Shown piece by piece: positions 54,403-62,449 of a stretch of 62,449 nucleotides of DNA. Made by a program: the position numbers and the translations under genes. Source of the DNA: Thauera butanivorans NBRC 103042 (GTDB taxonomy: Bacteria; Pseudomonadota; Gammaproteobacteria; Burkholderiales; Rhodocyclaceae); contig NZ_BCUG01000038.1 of assembly GCF_001591165.1 (NCBI RefSeq), forward strand, positions 1 through 62,449. Direction: 5' to 3'. Numbering within the stretch: the stretch's first letter is position 1; every line of letters begins with the position of its first letter. The notes beneath the pieces are model-generated. The model made no database searches. It had not been told where the DNA came from and saw only the letters and a list, made by a program, of their open reading frames with translations.

Positions 54403-55983
54403 ATGAAGGCGTCGTTGAGCGCGATCCTGTTCGGTGCCGCGATGCTGGCGGCCGGAAGCGGTCATGCAGCCGACGCGGGCCGCCCTGACGTTTCCGCGCT
54501 GTACGCCCAGCATTGCGCTGCCTGCCACGCGCCCGACCGCCTGGGCGGCATGGGGCCGGCGCTGCTGCCGGACAACCTGTCCCGCCTGCGCAAGCCCGAG
54601 GCGCTGAAGATCGTCGCCGAGGGGCGCACCGCGACGCAGATGCTGGGTTTCGCCGAGCAGTTGAGCAAGGACGAGATCGCCGCGCTGGTCGACTGGATCT
54701 ACAGTCCGGTCGAGCCGCCGCCGCGCTGGACGGACGACGACATCCGTGCCTCCTGGATCCAGCACGTCGATCCGGCCACACTGTCCGACAAGCCGGTGTT
54801 CGATGCCGATCCGATGAACGTCTTCCTCGTCGTCGAAGGTGGCGACCACCACGTCAGCGTGCTGGACGGCGACAGGCTCGAGCCCATCCATCGCTTCCAG
54901 TCGCGCTTCGCGCTGCACGGCGGTCCGAAGTTCGCCGCCGACGGGCGCTACGTGTTCTTCGGCTCGCGCGACGGCTGGATCACCAAGTATGACCTGTGGA
55001 ACCTGAAGGTGGTGGCCGAGGTGAGGGCGGGCATCAACACCCGCAACGTCGCCGCGTCGCCGGACGGCAAGCACGTGGCGGTGGCCAACTACCTGCCCAA
55101 CACGCTGGTGCTGCTCAACGGCGACCTGAACCTGGTCAAGACGATCGCCGCCACCGACCGCGACGGCAAGCACAGCTCGCGCGTCTCGGCGGTGTATGAC
55201 GCCACGCCGCGCCAGTCCTTCATCGCTGCGCTGAAGGACGTGCCGGAAGTGTGGGAGATCAGCTACACCAGGGCGGTGGAAGACATCCCCACCGGCTTCA
55301 TCCACGACTACGCGCAGAAAGAGGGCAGCTTCATCCCCGGCTACCTGAACCCGCGCCGCACCATCCTGCAGGAAGTGCTGGACGATTTCTTCTTTACCCA
55401 GGACTACGCCGAGCTGATGGGCGCCTCGCGCGAAGGCGTCGGCCAGGTGGTCAACCTCGACATCCGCCGCAAGATCGCCGACCTGCCGCTGGACGGCATG
55501 CCGCACCTGGGTTCGGGCATCACCTGGGAATGGACCGGCACCGACGGCAAGCCGCGCACGGTGATGGCGAGCACCAACCTGAAGGCTGGCGAAGTCACGG
55601 TGATCGACATGAAGACCTGGGAGGTCATCAAGCGCATCCCCACCCGCGGCCCCGGCTTCTTCCTGCGCAGCCACGCCAACAGCCGCTATGCTTTCGTCGA
55701 TTCGATGATGAGCCCGCAGGCCAAGCACATCCTGCAGATCATCGACAAGCAGACGCTGGAAGTGGTCAAGGAGATCACCGGCGAACCGGGCAAGACCCTG
55801 GCGCACGTCGAGTTCACCCGCGACGGCCGCTACGCGCTGGCCAGCCTGTGGGAAGACGAGGGCGCGGTCATCGTCTATGACGCGCAGACCCTGGAAGAAG
55901 TGAAACGCCTGCCGATGAGAAAGCCGGTGGGCAAATACAATGTGTGGAACAAGATCACACGTGAAGAGGGCACCAGCCACTGA
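54403..55983 (+). CDS. nirN: NirN, cytochrome c / d1-domain dihydro-heme d1 dehydrogenase
   Basis: A periplasmic protein of about 526 residues: signal peptide (AILFGAAMLAAGSGHA), cytochrome c domain with CAACH, and a C-terminal eight-bladed d1-type propeller like that of NirS. NirN completes heme d1 by oxidising the last propionate to acrylate. The ATG at 54403 is chosen because the signal peptide begins there; an earlier ATG at 54322 overlaps nirJ but adds a polar leader. NirS itself was considered; the nirJ linkage and divergent cytochrome part favour NirN. Confidence 0.8.
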   Translation: MKASLSAILFGAAMLAAGSGHAADAGRPDVSALYAQHCAACHAPDRLGGMGPALLPDNLSRLRKPEALKIVAEGRTATQMLGFAEQLSKDEIAALVDWIYSPVEPPPRWTDDDIRASWIQHVDPATLSDKPVFDADPMNVFLVVEGGDHHVSVLDGDRLEPIHRFQSRFALHGGPKFAADGRYVFFGSRDGWITKYDLWNLKVVAEVRAGINTRNVAASPDGKHVAVANYLPNTLVLLNGDLNLVKTIAATDRDGKHSSRVSAVYDATPRQSFIAALKDVPEVWEISYTRAVEDIPTGFIHDYAQKEGSFIPGYLNPRRTILQEVLDDFFFTQDYAELMGASREGVGQVVNLDIRRKIADLPLDGMPHLGSGITWEWTGTDGKPRTVMASTNLKAGEVTVIDMKTWEVIKRIPTRGPGFFLRSHANSRYAFVDSMMSPQAKHILQIIDKQTLEVVKEITGEPGKTLAHVEFTRDGRYALASLWEDEGAVIVYDAQTLEEVKRLPMRKPVGKYNVWNKITREEGTSH

Positions 55984-56015
55984 GTGCCCCGTAATCCCTG
56001 ACGAAGAATGAAGCC

Positions 56016-57203
56016 ATGGCCCTGATACCCCTCGAAGAACCGACCACCAAACGCATCCCGCCCGACACCTTCTCGCTGTGGGCGCTGGCCTTCCGCCCCT
56101 TCTACCTGCTGGCCGCGGCCTTCGCGGCGATTGCCGTGCCGATATGGGTGGTGGTCTTTTCCGGTGCGCTGCAGACGCCGATTCCCGGCATGTGGTGGCA
56201 CGCGCACGAGATGATCTTCGGCTTTGCGGTAGCGGTCATCATCGGTTTCCTGTTCACCGCCGGGCGAAACTGGACCGGGCTGGACACGCCGTCCGGCGGC
56301 CAACTCGCGGCGCTGGCCGCGCTGTGGCTGGCTGGCCGGCTGGCGATGGCCTTCGGCAGCGGCGTGTGGGTGGCGGTGGTCGATCTCGCCTTCCTGCCGG
56401 TGGCCGCGGCGCTGCTGCTGCGGGTGCTGGTAAGGGCCAAGAGCAAGCGCAACTACTTCGTCGGCGTGCTGCCGGGCCTGCTGGCGCTGGCCAACCTGGT
56501 GTTCCACCTCGCGGTGCTGGGCGTCATCGGCGCCGACCCGCTGGCGGCGATGCATCTCGCGCTGGGGCTGATCGTGGTGCTGGAAACCATCATCGGCGGG
56601 CGCGTGATTCCGATGTTCACGTTCAACGTGATCCAGGGCATCAAGCAGTGGCGCGACAAGCGCCTGGACTGGGCGGCCGCCATCGCCACCGGTATCGCGC
56701 TGCTGCTGTGGGCGGCCGGGGCGGGCGCCTGGGCCGCCGTGCTGTCCTTCGCCGCCGCCGTGTTCCAAGGCTTGCGCGTCGGCGGCTGGAACCCGTGGGC
56801 CACGCGCAAGGTGCCGCTGCTGTGGATCCTGCACCTGTCCTACACGTGGATTCCCATCGGCCTGGCCCTGATCGGCCTGGCGCAGCTCGGCCTGCTGCCG
56901 CGCACCGCCGGCATCCATGCGCTGGCGATCGGTGCCACCGGCGGGCTCATCATCGGCATGATCACCCGCACTGCGCTCGGCCACACTGGCCGCATGCTGG
57001 CGGCCGGGCCGCTCGAAACCGCCGCCTATGCGCTGGTGCAGCTTGCGGCGCTGACCCGCGTGCTGACCGTGGCCGCGGTCCCCATCGCCGCCACCGGCGG
57101 CATCCACGCCGCCGCCACGCTGTGGGCGCTCGGCTTCCTGCTCTACCTGTGGCGCTATACGCCGTTCCTGCTGAAAGCGCGGGTGGACGGCAAGGAAGGC
57201 TGA
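56016..57203 (+). CDS. nnrS: NnrS family heme-copper membrane protein
   Basis: A 395-residue twelve-helix protein with the NnrS pattern: WWHAHEMIFGF with its metal-binding His pair, IGGRVIPMFTFNVIQG and MITRTALGHTGR. NnrS protects against nitric oxide stress in denitrifiers. It lies 32 bases after nirN and probably shares its transcript. Confidence 0.92.
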   Translation: MALIPLEEPTTKRIPPDTFSLWALAFRPFYLLAAAFAAIAVPIWVVVFSGALQTPIPGMWWHAHEMIFGFAVAVIIGFLFTAGRNWTGLDTPSGGQLAALAALWLAGRLAMAFGSGVWVAVVDLAFLPVAAALLLRVLVRAKSKRNYFVGVLPGLLALANLVFHLAVLGVIGADPLAAMHLALGLIVVLETIIGGRVIPMFTFNVIQGIKQWRDKRLDWAAAIATGIALLLWAAGAGAWAAVLSFAAAVFQGLRVGGWNPWATRKVPLLWILHLSYTWIPIGLALIGLAQLGLLPRTAGIHALAIGATGGLIIGMITRTALGHTGRMLAAGPLETAAYALVQLAALTRVLTVAAVPIAATGGIHAAATLWALGFLLYLWRYTPFLLKARVDGKEG

Positions 57204-57227
57204 AGAAAATCCGGCAGGCTGGGGGTG

Positions 57228-57264
57228 GCGCCTGGCTCTCGAAGCGAGAGGGGTACCCAGGCGC
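57228..57264. terminator. Hairpin between convergent nnrS and TRAP genes
   Basis: GCGCCTGG/CCAGGCGC encloses CTCTCG/CGAGAG with a 3-base loop, a two-tier stem in the 192-base gap. It could end transcripts from both sides; no T-run. Confidence 0.55.
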
Positions 57265-57395
57265 TGTCCCGATGCAGCGGGTCGGCTTGGTGCTGTACCT
57301 GGCCGGGGAAAGGGTGCCGAGCACCCTGCCTAGAGATCCGGGGCACGTGCGGGGGCATCGGCGAACCGCTGCCCCCGCGCAGCGTCTACCGCGTC

Positions 57396-58403
57396 TCAGT
57401 CGCGGACCTTGGCGATTTCGGCCTGGGCCGCTTCGAAGATTTCCTGGCCGGCTTCCTGCGAGAAGGCGGACCACAACGGCATCGAAGCTTCGCGCATCCG
57501 CGTACGCTCCGCGGCGCTGATCTCATTGACTGCCAGGCCTTTCGCCGTCATTTGCGCGATGGCGCTGAGCTCCTGCTCCCGGGCCACGTTGCGCTGGTAG
57601 CTGCGGGCATCGGCGGCGGCCTGCATCAGCAGCTTCCGGTCGTCCTCGGAGAGCTTGTCCCAGAACTTCTTGCTGGCGAGCGGAATGAACGCACCGTAAG
57701 TGTGACGCGTCAGCGAGAGGTACTTCTGGACCTCGTCGAGGCGCAGTGCCGCGGTCACCGCCGCAGTCGTGCCCTGGCCGTCCACCGTGCGGGTCTCGAG
57801 CGCGGTGTACAGTTCGGGAACCGCCAGGGGTACAGGAGTCGCCCCCAGAACCTTGATCGACTCCTGGGAGATCCTGGCCTGGATGGCTCGTAGCTTGAGG
57901 CCGTTGAAATCTTCCAGCTTGGCGATCGGACGGCGCGAGTTGGTGAAGTTGAAGAAGCCGTTCTCCCAGAACGCCAGGCCCACCAGGCCCTTTTCCGGCA
58001 GGCTGTCGAGCAGGCGCTGGCCCACCGGACCGTCGAGCACGGCCTCGACTTCTTTCTCGCTGTCGAACAGGAAGGGATAATCGAGCACTTCGAAGTCCTT
58101 GATCATGCCGGTGAGCGTGGTGGTCTGGGGCACGACGAACTGGATGCTGCCGCCCTGCAGGGCGGAGGTGACCTGGACGTCGTTGCCGAGCGCGGCGTTG
58201 TAATAAGGCCTGATGTTGATCCGGCCCTGGCTGCGCTCCTTGACGAGTTCGACGAACTTCGCCACGCCCTGGCCCTGATGCGAGGACTCCTGCAGGGTGA
58301 CGGCGAACTTGGCCGTGATTTCCGCCGCGGCGGCGGATCCTGCGAGCAGGGCGCCACAAGCGAGCGATGCGGCGAGAAGCGCCGATCCGAGTTTGGTATT
58401 CAT
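57396..58403 (-). CDS. dctP: TRAP transporter solute-binding protein (DctP)
   Basis: A 335-residue periplasmic protein with a signal peptide (LLAASLACGALLAGSAAA) and DctP signatures (VPLAVPELYTALETRTVDGQ; KLRAIQARIS with the carboxylate Arg). It differs from the DctP at 46289, so substrate differs. It is the last gene of an operon with dctQ, dctM, DUF2783 and a flavin hydroxylase, suggesting an aromatic acid. Confidence 0.92.
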   Translation of the reverse strand: MNTKLGSALLAASLACGALLAGSAAAAEITAKFAVTLQESSHQGQGVAKFVELVKERSQGRINIRPYYNAALGNDVQVTSALQGGSIQFVVPQTTTLTGMIKDFEVLDYPFLFDSEKEVEAVLDGPVGQRLLDSLPEKGLVGLAFWENGFFNFTNSRRPIAKLEDFNGLKLRAIQARISQESIKVLGATPVPLAVPELYTALETRTVDGQGTTAAVTAALRLDEVQKYLSLTRHTYGAFIPLASKKFWDKLSEDDRKLLMQAAADARSYQRNVAREQELSAIAQMTAKGLAVNEISAAERTRMREASMPLWSAFSQEAGQEIFEAAQAEIAKVRD

Positions 58404-58445
58404 GTGAGTCTCCTCCTGTTGGAACGGAAGTGGGGGTGGGGTGAA

Positions 58446-59723
58446 TCAGCGCCACCAGCCTGCCGGCACGGTGACGAATGCGGGGAACAGCAGCAGCAGG
58501 ACCACGATCATGGTCTCGGCGACGAGGAACGGAAGCACCCCGCGTATCGCACGCTCCACGGATACCTTGCCGATGGAAGCGATCACGTTGAGCACCACGC
58601 CGACGGGCGGGGTGATCATGCCGATTGCGGCGGTCATGATGAAAACCACGCCGAAGTAGACCGGATCCACCCCCGCTTGATGGATGATCGGCATGAACAC
58701 CGGGGTCAGGATCAGGATGATCGGGATGAAGTCCAGCACCATGCCGAGCAGGAAGGCGACCAGCACCATTGCCGCGACCAGCATCCCGGGGCTGCCGGCA
58801 AAGGGTTCGAGCCATGCGCCGATCTGGTCGGGGACGTCGGCGATCGTGATCATGTAGGACGCCACCATCGCCATTGCCACCAGGATCAGCACCACGGCCG
58901 AGGTCCGCGCCGCGATCAGCAGGCAGTGGTAGATCGATTGCAGGTTCAGTTCGCGATACACCACGAGACCGACGAAGAGCGCGTAGAAGGCCGCGACCAC
59001 CGCTGCCTCGGTGGGCGTGAAGATGCCCATCTTGAGGCCGCCGATGATGATCACGGGCATCATCATCGCCCACACTCCGCGCCCGAGCGCGCGCATGCGA
59101 TCGGGCCAGGGCGTCCTCGGCGCCGGAGTGAAGGCATCGCGCCGCGACACCCACCACCACGCCACCACCAGGGAGATGGCCATCATGGCGCCGGGTGCGA
59201 TCCCTGCCATGAAGAGTTGAGTGATCGAGACGTTGGCGACCACACCGAACAGCAGGAAGCCGATCGACGGCGGGATCACCGGCGCGATGATTCCGCCTGC
59301 GGCGATCAGCCCGCACGAGCGCTCGGTGTTGTAGCCCGCCTCGCGCATCATCGGCACGAGCAGGGCGCCGAGCGCTGCGGTATCGGCCACGGCCGATCCG
59401 GACAGGCTCGCCAGCACCAGCGCGGCCATGATCGCGACGTAGCCCAGGCCGCCGCGCAGATGCCCGACGAAGGCCATCGCCATGTCCACGATGCGGCGCG
59501 ACAAGCCGCCCGCGTTCATGAACTCGCCCGCCAGGATGAAGAAGGGCACCGCCATCAGGATGAAGTTGTCCGCGCCGCCGACCGCATTCTGCGCGACCAC
59601 CTGCGGATCGAACTCGCCGAGGAAGAGCATCAACAGCACGGCGCTGATCAGCACTGCGAAGGCAATCGGCATGCCCAGGAGCATCGCCCCGAGCAGCCCG
59701 CCGACAAATACTGTTGCCGTCAT
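58446..59723 (-). CDS. dctM: TRAP transporter large permease (DctM)
   Basis: A 425-residue twelve-helix permease (LASLSGSAVADTAALGALLVP; IPPSIGFLLFG; IGMITPPVGVVLNV). It overlaps the dctQ stop by 4 bases (ATGA). Confidence 0.94.
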   Translation of the reverse strand: MTATVFVGGLLGAMLLGMPIAFAVLISAVLLMLFLGEFDPQVVAQNAVGGADNFILMAVPFFILAGEFMNAGGLSRRIVDMAMAFVGHLRGGLGYVAIMAALVLASLSGSAVADTAALGALLVPMMREAGYNTERSCGLIAAGGIIAPVIPPSIGFLLFGVVANVSITQLFMAGIAPGAMMAISLVVAWWWVSRRDAFTPAPRTPWPDRMRALGRGVWAMMMPVIIIGGLKMGIFTPTEAAVVAAFYALFVGLVVYRELNLQSIYHCLLIAARTSAVVLILVAMAMVASYMITIADVPDQIGAWLEPFAGSPGMLVAAMVLVAFLLGMVLDFIPIILILTPVFMPIIHQAGVDPVYFGVVFIMTAAIGMITPPVGVVLNVIASIGKVSVERAIRGVLPFLVAETMIVVLLLLFPAFVTVPAGWWR

Positions 59724-60310
59724 TTTCCGGCTCCCTTGTGCTTGTTCTGTTCGAAGGCTTCGGCTTCTTCCGCGAGCAGGCCGAGCTCCTCGTCGATGCG
59801 ATCTTCCATTTGGCGGATCAGCACGAGTTCCTCCGGAGCGTGCGGCCGGGTCACGGCGTCGAAGATGTTGTATGCGATGCTGATCGCCATGCCGATGCCG
59901 AACACCACGGCGGCGGCATAAAGCCAGGCATAGGAGATCCCGAGCACCGGATAGGTGTTGTCGAGGTTGATGATCGTCTGCGACCAGCCGCCGATGACGA
60001 AGAGGGCGCAGCAGGCGAGCATCAGCACGCCAGAAAGGCAGAGGAAGATCTTCTTCCAGCGCGGCGAAAGACGGCGCACGAGCGCGTCGAAGCCGATGTG
60101 GGCGTGCTCGCGGGAGGCGAGGATGGCCCCCAGAAAGATGACCCAGACGAATAGAAGGCGTGCCAGTTCGTCCGACAGGGCGAGCCCCGAGTCGAACACA
60201 TAGCGCAGGATCACGTTGCCGAAGACCAGGATCGCCATCAGTGCAAGGCTGACGACGAGAACCAGCTCCAGTGTTCGTGTGACCATTCGGGTCAGACGAT
60301 CGAAAAACAT
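59720..60310 (-). CDS. dctQ: TRAP transporter small subunit (DctQ)
   Basis: A 196-residue protein with four helices and the DctQ motif (GNVILRYVFDSGLALSDELARLLFV; REHAHIGFDALV-type). It extends at its C-terminus with an acidic, Glu-rich tail (RQMEDRIDEELGLLAEEAEA). Expressed with dctM. Confidence 0.92.
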   Translation of the reverse strand: MFFDRLTRMVTRTLELVLVVSLALMAILVFGNVILRYVFDSGLALSDELARLLFVWVIFLGAILASREHAHIGFDALVRRLSPRWKKIFLCLSGVLMLACCALFVIGGWSQTIINLDNTYPVLGISYAWLYAAAVVFGIGMAISIAYNIFDAVTRPHAPEELVLIRQMEDRIDEELGLLAEEAEAFEQNKHKGAGK

Positions 60311-60416
60311 GCTGTTCTCCTTGCGTCCCGGCGGCGCGGCGGCCCTCGCCGGCAGCCGGGAACGGTCTGCCCCCGCATCGCGGCCGTGAGCCTGGACGCG
60401 GGGGCGCTGGCGGATG

Positions 60417-60599
60417 TCAAAGATCCTGGCCGGCGGCCTCGATCATGGTGTTGAAGCGGTCGGCATCACCGAGCGCCTCGGCGGCGAGGATGGCCAGTTT
60501 GACGAGGAACAGTTCGGCGTGCTGTGGCGTTGCCGCGTCGATTGCGAGCGCCAGCTTGTCGTAGATGCGCTCGAGTTCTTGGATGGAAAGATTGGTCAT
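60417..60599 (-). CDS. DUF2783 small protein
   Basis: A 60-residue helical protein (LSIQELERIYDKLALAIDAA...FLVKLAILAAEALGD) of the DUF2783 type, which I recall next to flavin hydroxylases. It begins 13 bases after the hydroxylase stop. No catalytic motif is seen, so it may be a small partner or stabiliser. Confidence 0.75.
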   Translation of the reverse strand: MTNLSIQELERIYDKLALAIDAATPQHAELFLVKLAILAAEALGDADRFNTMIEAAGQDL

Positions 60600-60612
60600 G
60601 TTCAGTTCTCAG

Positions 60613-62288
60613 TCAGGAATTGCCGAGCACGGTATTCAGGGCCGCGCGCAGGCGATCGGGAGACAGGTTCTTCCAGCGTGCGCAGACATGCTGGTCGGGA
60701 CGCACCAGATAGGCCGCACCGTCGGCGAGCACGCCGTACTTCTCCCAGAAGTGCCCGCTTTCATTGCCGAATGCCGCATCGGCGCCTTCCACCGCCTGCT
60801 TCCGGCCGCGGCGGACCACGATGATCCGCACGGGCACGCCGCGCGCGCGCAAGGCCTCGACTTCGGCGAGGATCGGAGCGGGCACCGCGTCGATCTCGGC
60901 GAACATCAACAGGTGCAGCGCGGGGCCGAAGTGGTCGAAGAGGAAGCCGTCGCTGCCGAGGCGGACATTCATCAAGGGCGCGCCGTCCGCCGGGCCGGCG
61001 TGGAACAGCGCGTTGTCGTCGCCGAGGCTGTTGAGCATCGAATCGGAATACTCGTGCGGCCGCGAGGTCCGCCAGTGGAACAGCGGGCGGACGAAATCGT
61101 GCTTCAGGGACAGCACTGCGTCGCGCAGCAGGCGGAAACCATCCGAGGGCGGTGTCATGAAACGGATGCTCTTGCCCGCCTCGTCGATGATCTCGCGCGC
61201 GGCCTTCACCCGTTCCGCCGAGTAGCTGCGCAACAGCTTCTCCGTCCCCCAGCCCTGGATCGCGAATGCGAGCTTCCAGCTCAGGTCGAAGCCGTCCTGG
61301 AAGCCGGTGTTCGCGCCCCGCACGCCGAAGATCGGCAGGATGTGCGCGGCGTCGCCGGTAAAGATCACCCGGCCATGCACGTAGTCAGGGAGGGTCAGGG
61401 TGCGCGCGGAGTAAACCGAGCACCAGTCCATTTCCCACTCCGGCTCCTCGACGCCGATCATCCTCAGCTGGGCGTCGATGCGCGCCTTCAGCGAGTCGGG
61501 CTGCAGCGCCTGCTCCGGGGTCTCGTCCGCCGGCAGCTGGTAATCCACCCGCCAGATGTTGCCCGGCTCCCGGTGCATCAGCACCGTGTTGCCCGGGTTC
61601 CAGGACGGATCGAAGAAGGCCAGGCGTTCGGTGGGCAGATCGACGTCGATGCGGATGTCGGCGATGACGAAGCGGCCTTCGTAGGAAGCGCCCTCGAGAC
61701 CCAGACCCATCATCGTGCGGATCACCGAGCGGGCGCCGTCGGCGGCCACCAGCCAGTCGGTCTCGAGGGTGTACGGGCCGGCCGGCGTGTCGATCTCGAC
61801 CCGCGCGTGATCCGCTGCCTGCTCGACGCCGAGCACCTTGTTGCCCCAGCGCAGCTCGATCAGCGGATGAGCCTCGGCGGCATCGACCAGAAACTCCTCC
61901 AGATACTGCTGCTGGAGGTTGATCATCGGGTAGTAACGATCGTCCGCGTCATGCGGCGCTTCCATGCGGAACACGCGCTGGCCGCGGTAGAACGAATTGC
62001 CGAAGCGCCAGGGCAGGCCCGCCGCACTGATCCGGTCGGCCACCCCCGCTTGTTGCAGGATTTCCATGGAGCGGCGGGTGAACACGATCGCCCGGCTGCC
62101 CTCCGAGACCTGCTGCTCGGATTCGAGCAGCACGGAAGGCACCCCGTAGCGCGCCAATGTCAGCGCCGTGGTCAGGCCGACAGGACCGCCGCCGACGATC
62201 ACGACGCGCTTGCGTTCTTCCGGCCCCGAGGGAAGGCGGGCAGGGTAGATGCGGTAGTTATAGTAGACTCGATATTTGGCTGATGCAT
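60613..62288 (-). CDS. FAD-dependent aromatic monooxygenase (MhpA/PheA-like), start region frameshifted
   Basis: A flavin hydroxylase of about 550 residues: GxGxxG in VVIVGGGPVGLTTALTLARYG, DG motif in DWLVAADGARSVIR, and GD motif in VIFTGDAAHILPIFGVRGAN. It probably hydroxylates a phenolic acid using NADPH and O2. The coding frame shows no ATG before the Rossmann motif. An ATG at 62288 preceded by AGGAGACAAGAAACG is in another frame and would join the coding frame if one base were added near 62262-62268. Either a single-base deletion or sequencing error, or an unusual start, is implied. Confidence 0.85.
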
Positions 62289-62355
62289 CGTTTCTTGTCT
62301 CCTGAATGTTCAACTGCGAGCGACACTGCAAACTTGGCGGTGCCGTTTTCGGGAT

Positions 62356-62396
62356 GGAGCGGAGGCCGGCACTGTTTTGTCGTGCCGGACCGCTCC
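62356..62396. terminator. Strong hairpin upstream of the monooxygenase
   Basis: GGAGCGG/CCGCTCC (62356-62362, 62390-62396) encloses CCGGCAC/GTGCCGG with a 9-base T-rich loop. It lies 68 bases before the monooxygenase ATG; it may end an upstream gene or attenuate this operon. Confidence 0.5.
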
Positions 62397-62449
62397 CGCC
62401 CCCGGTCATTCATTGCCGGGGCGAAGGTTTTGCACGGCCGTTCAGCCGG

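Noticed and set aside
52394..54781. 795-residue minus-strand frame across nirJ
   Set aside because: Antisense shadow of nirJ and the SEC-C gene; no motif.
54403..55983. NirS nitrite reductase
   Set aside because: The linkage directly after nirJ and the features of the cytochrome part fit NirN better, though the d1 propeller is shared.

Overview
The window looks like the chromosome of a denitrifying, aromatic-degrading betaproteobacterium, most likely Rhodocyclales (Thauera/Azoarcus type). The evidence is a very GC-rich core with nirJ-nirN-nnrS (heme d1 and NO metabolism), two TRAP transporter loci, a flavoprotein aromatic hydroxylase and a tRNA-Pro-Arg-His cluster. The first 17.6 kb is lower in GC and is mobile DNA. 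Organism and literature statements are from memory; no search was run.

Region 1 (1-17,600) is a stack of mobile elements. The 3' end of an IS21-type istB is followed by a 33-bp-phased array of CTGATACCGT boxes. Next is a sulfonamide-resistance island matching what I remember of GIsul2: P4-type integrase, alpA, IncQ-like repA-repC with 22-bp iterons, an IncP-type oriT, trbJ-K-L, arsR-arsH-arsC-acr3, a serine resolvase, ISCR2, truncated glmM and sul2. Three copies of a core resembling the last codons of guaA (Thr-Ile-Glu-Trp) lie at 1197, 13368 and 16660. The second and third share identical arm-site geometry, so the island carries an internal extra right end. A third, truncated integrase fused to an IS3 fragment ends the stack.

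Region 2 (17,600-22,500) holds a lipoprotein sugar-binding protein paired with a dCache-HAMP-PAS-GGDEF-EAL receptor, transposase and integrase scraps, and tRNA genes for His, Arg and Pro (all minus strand).

Region 3 (22,500-43,700) is core chromosome: a hemerythrin/DUF2249/multi-pass membrane operon behind an FNR-like box, two MFS transporters with an AraC regulator, an HI0933-family flavoprotein, a 1259-residue AsmA/DUF748 protein, a complete SUF operon (Rrf2 regulator, sufB-C-D-S-U, sufT), a small membrane hydroxylase, DUF423, dtd and metY.

Region 4 (43,800-62,449) is catabolic and respiratory. A LysR regulator faces an operon of amidase, TRAP transporter, asparaginase and a tartrate/D-malate-type dehydrogenase. 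A SEC-C/TPR/pRiA4b-ORF3 protein follows, then nirJ-nirN-nnrS behind a second FNR-like box. Last comes a minus-strand operon of FAD monooxygenase, DUF2783 protein and TRAP transporter. The monooxygenase start appears to carry a single-base frameshift.
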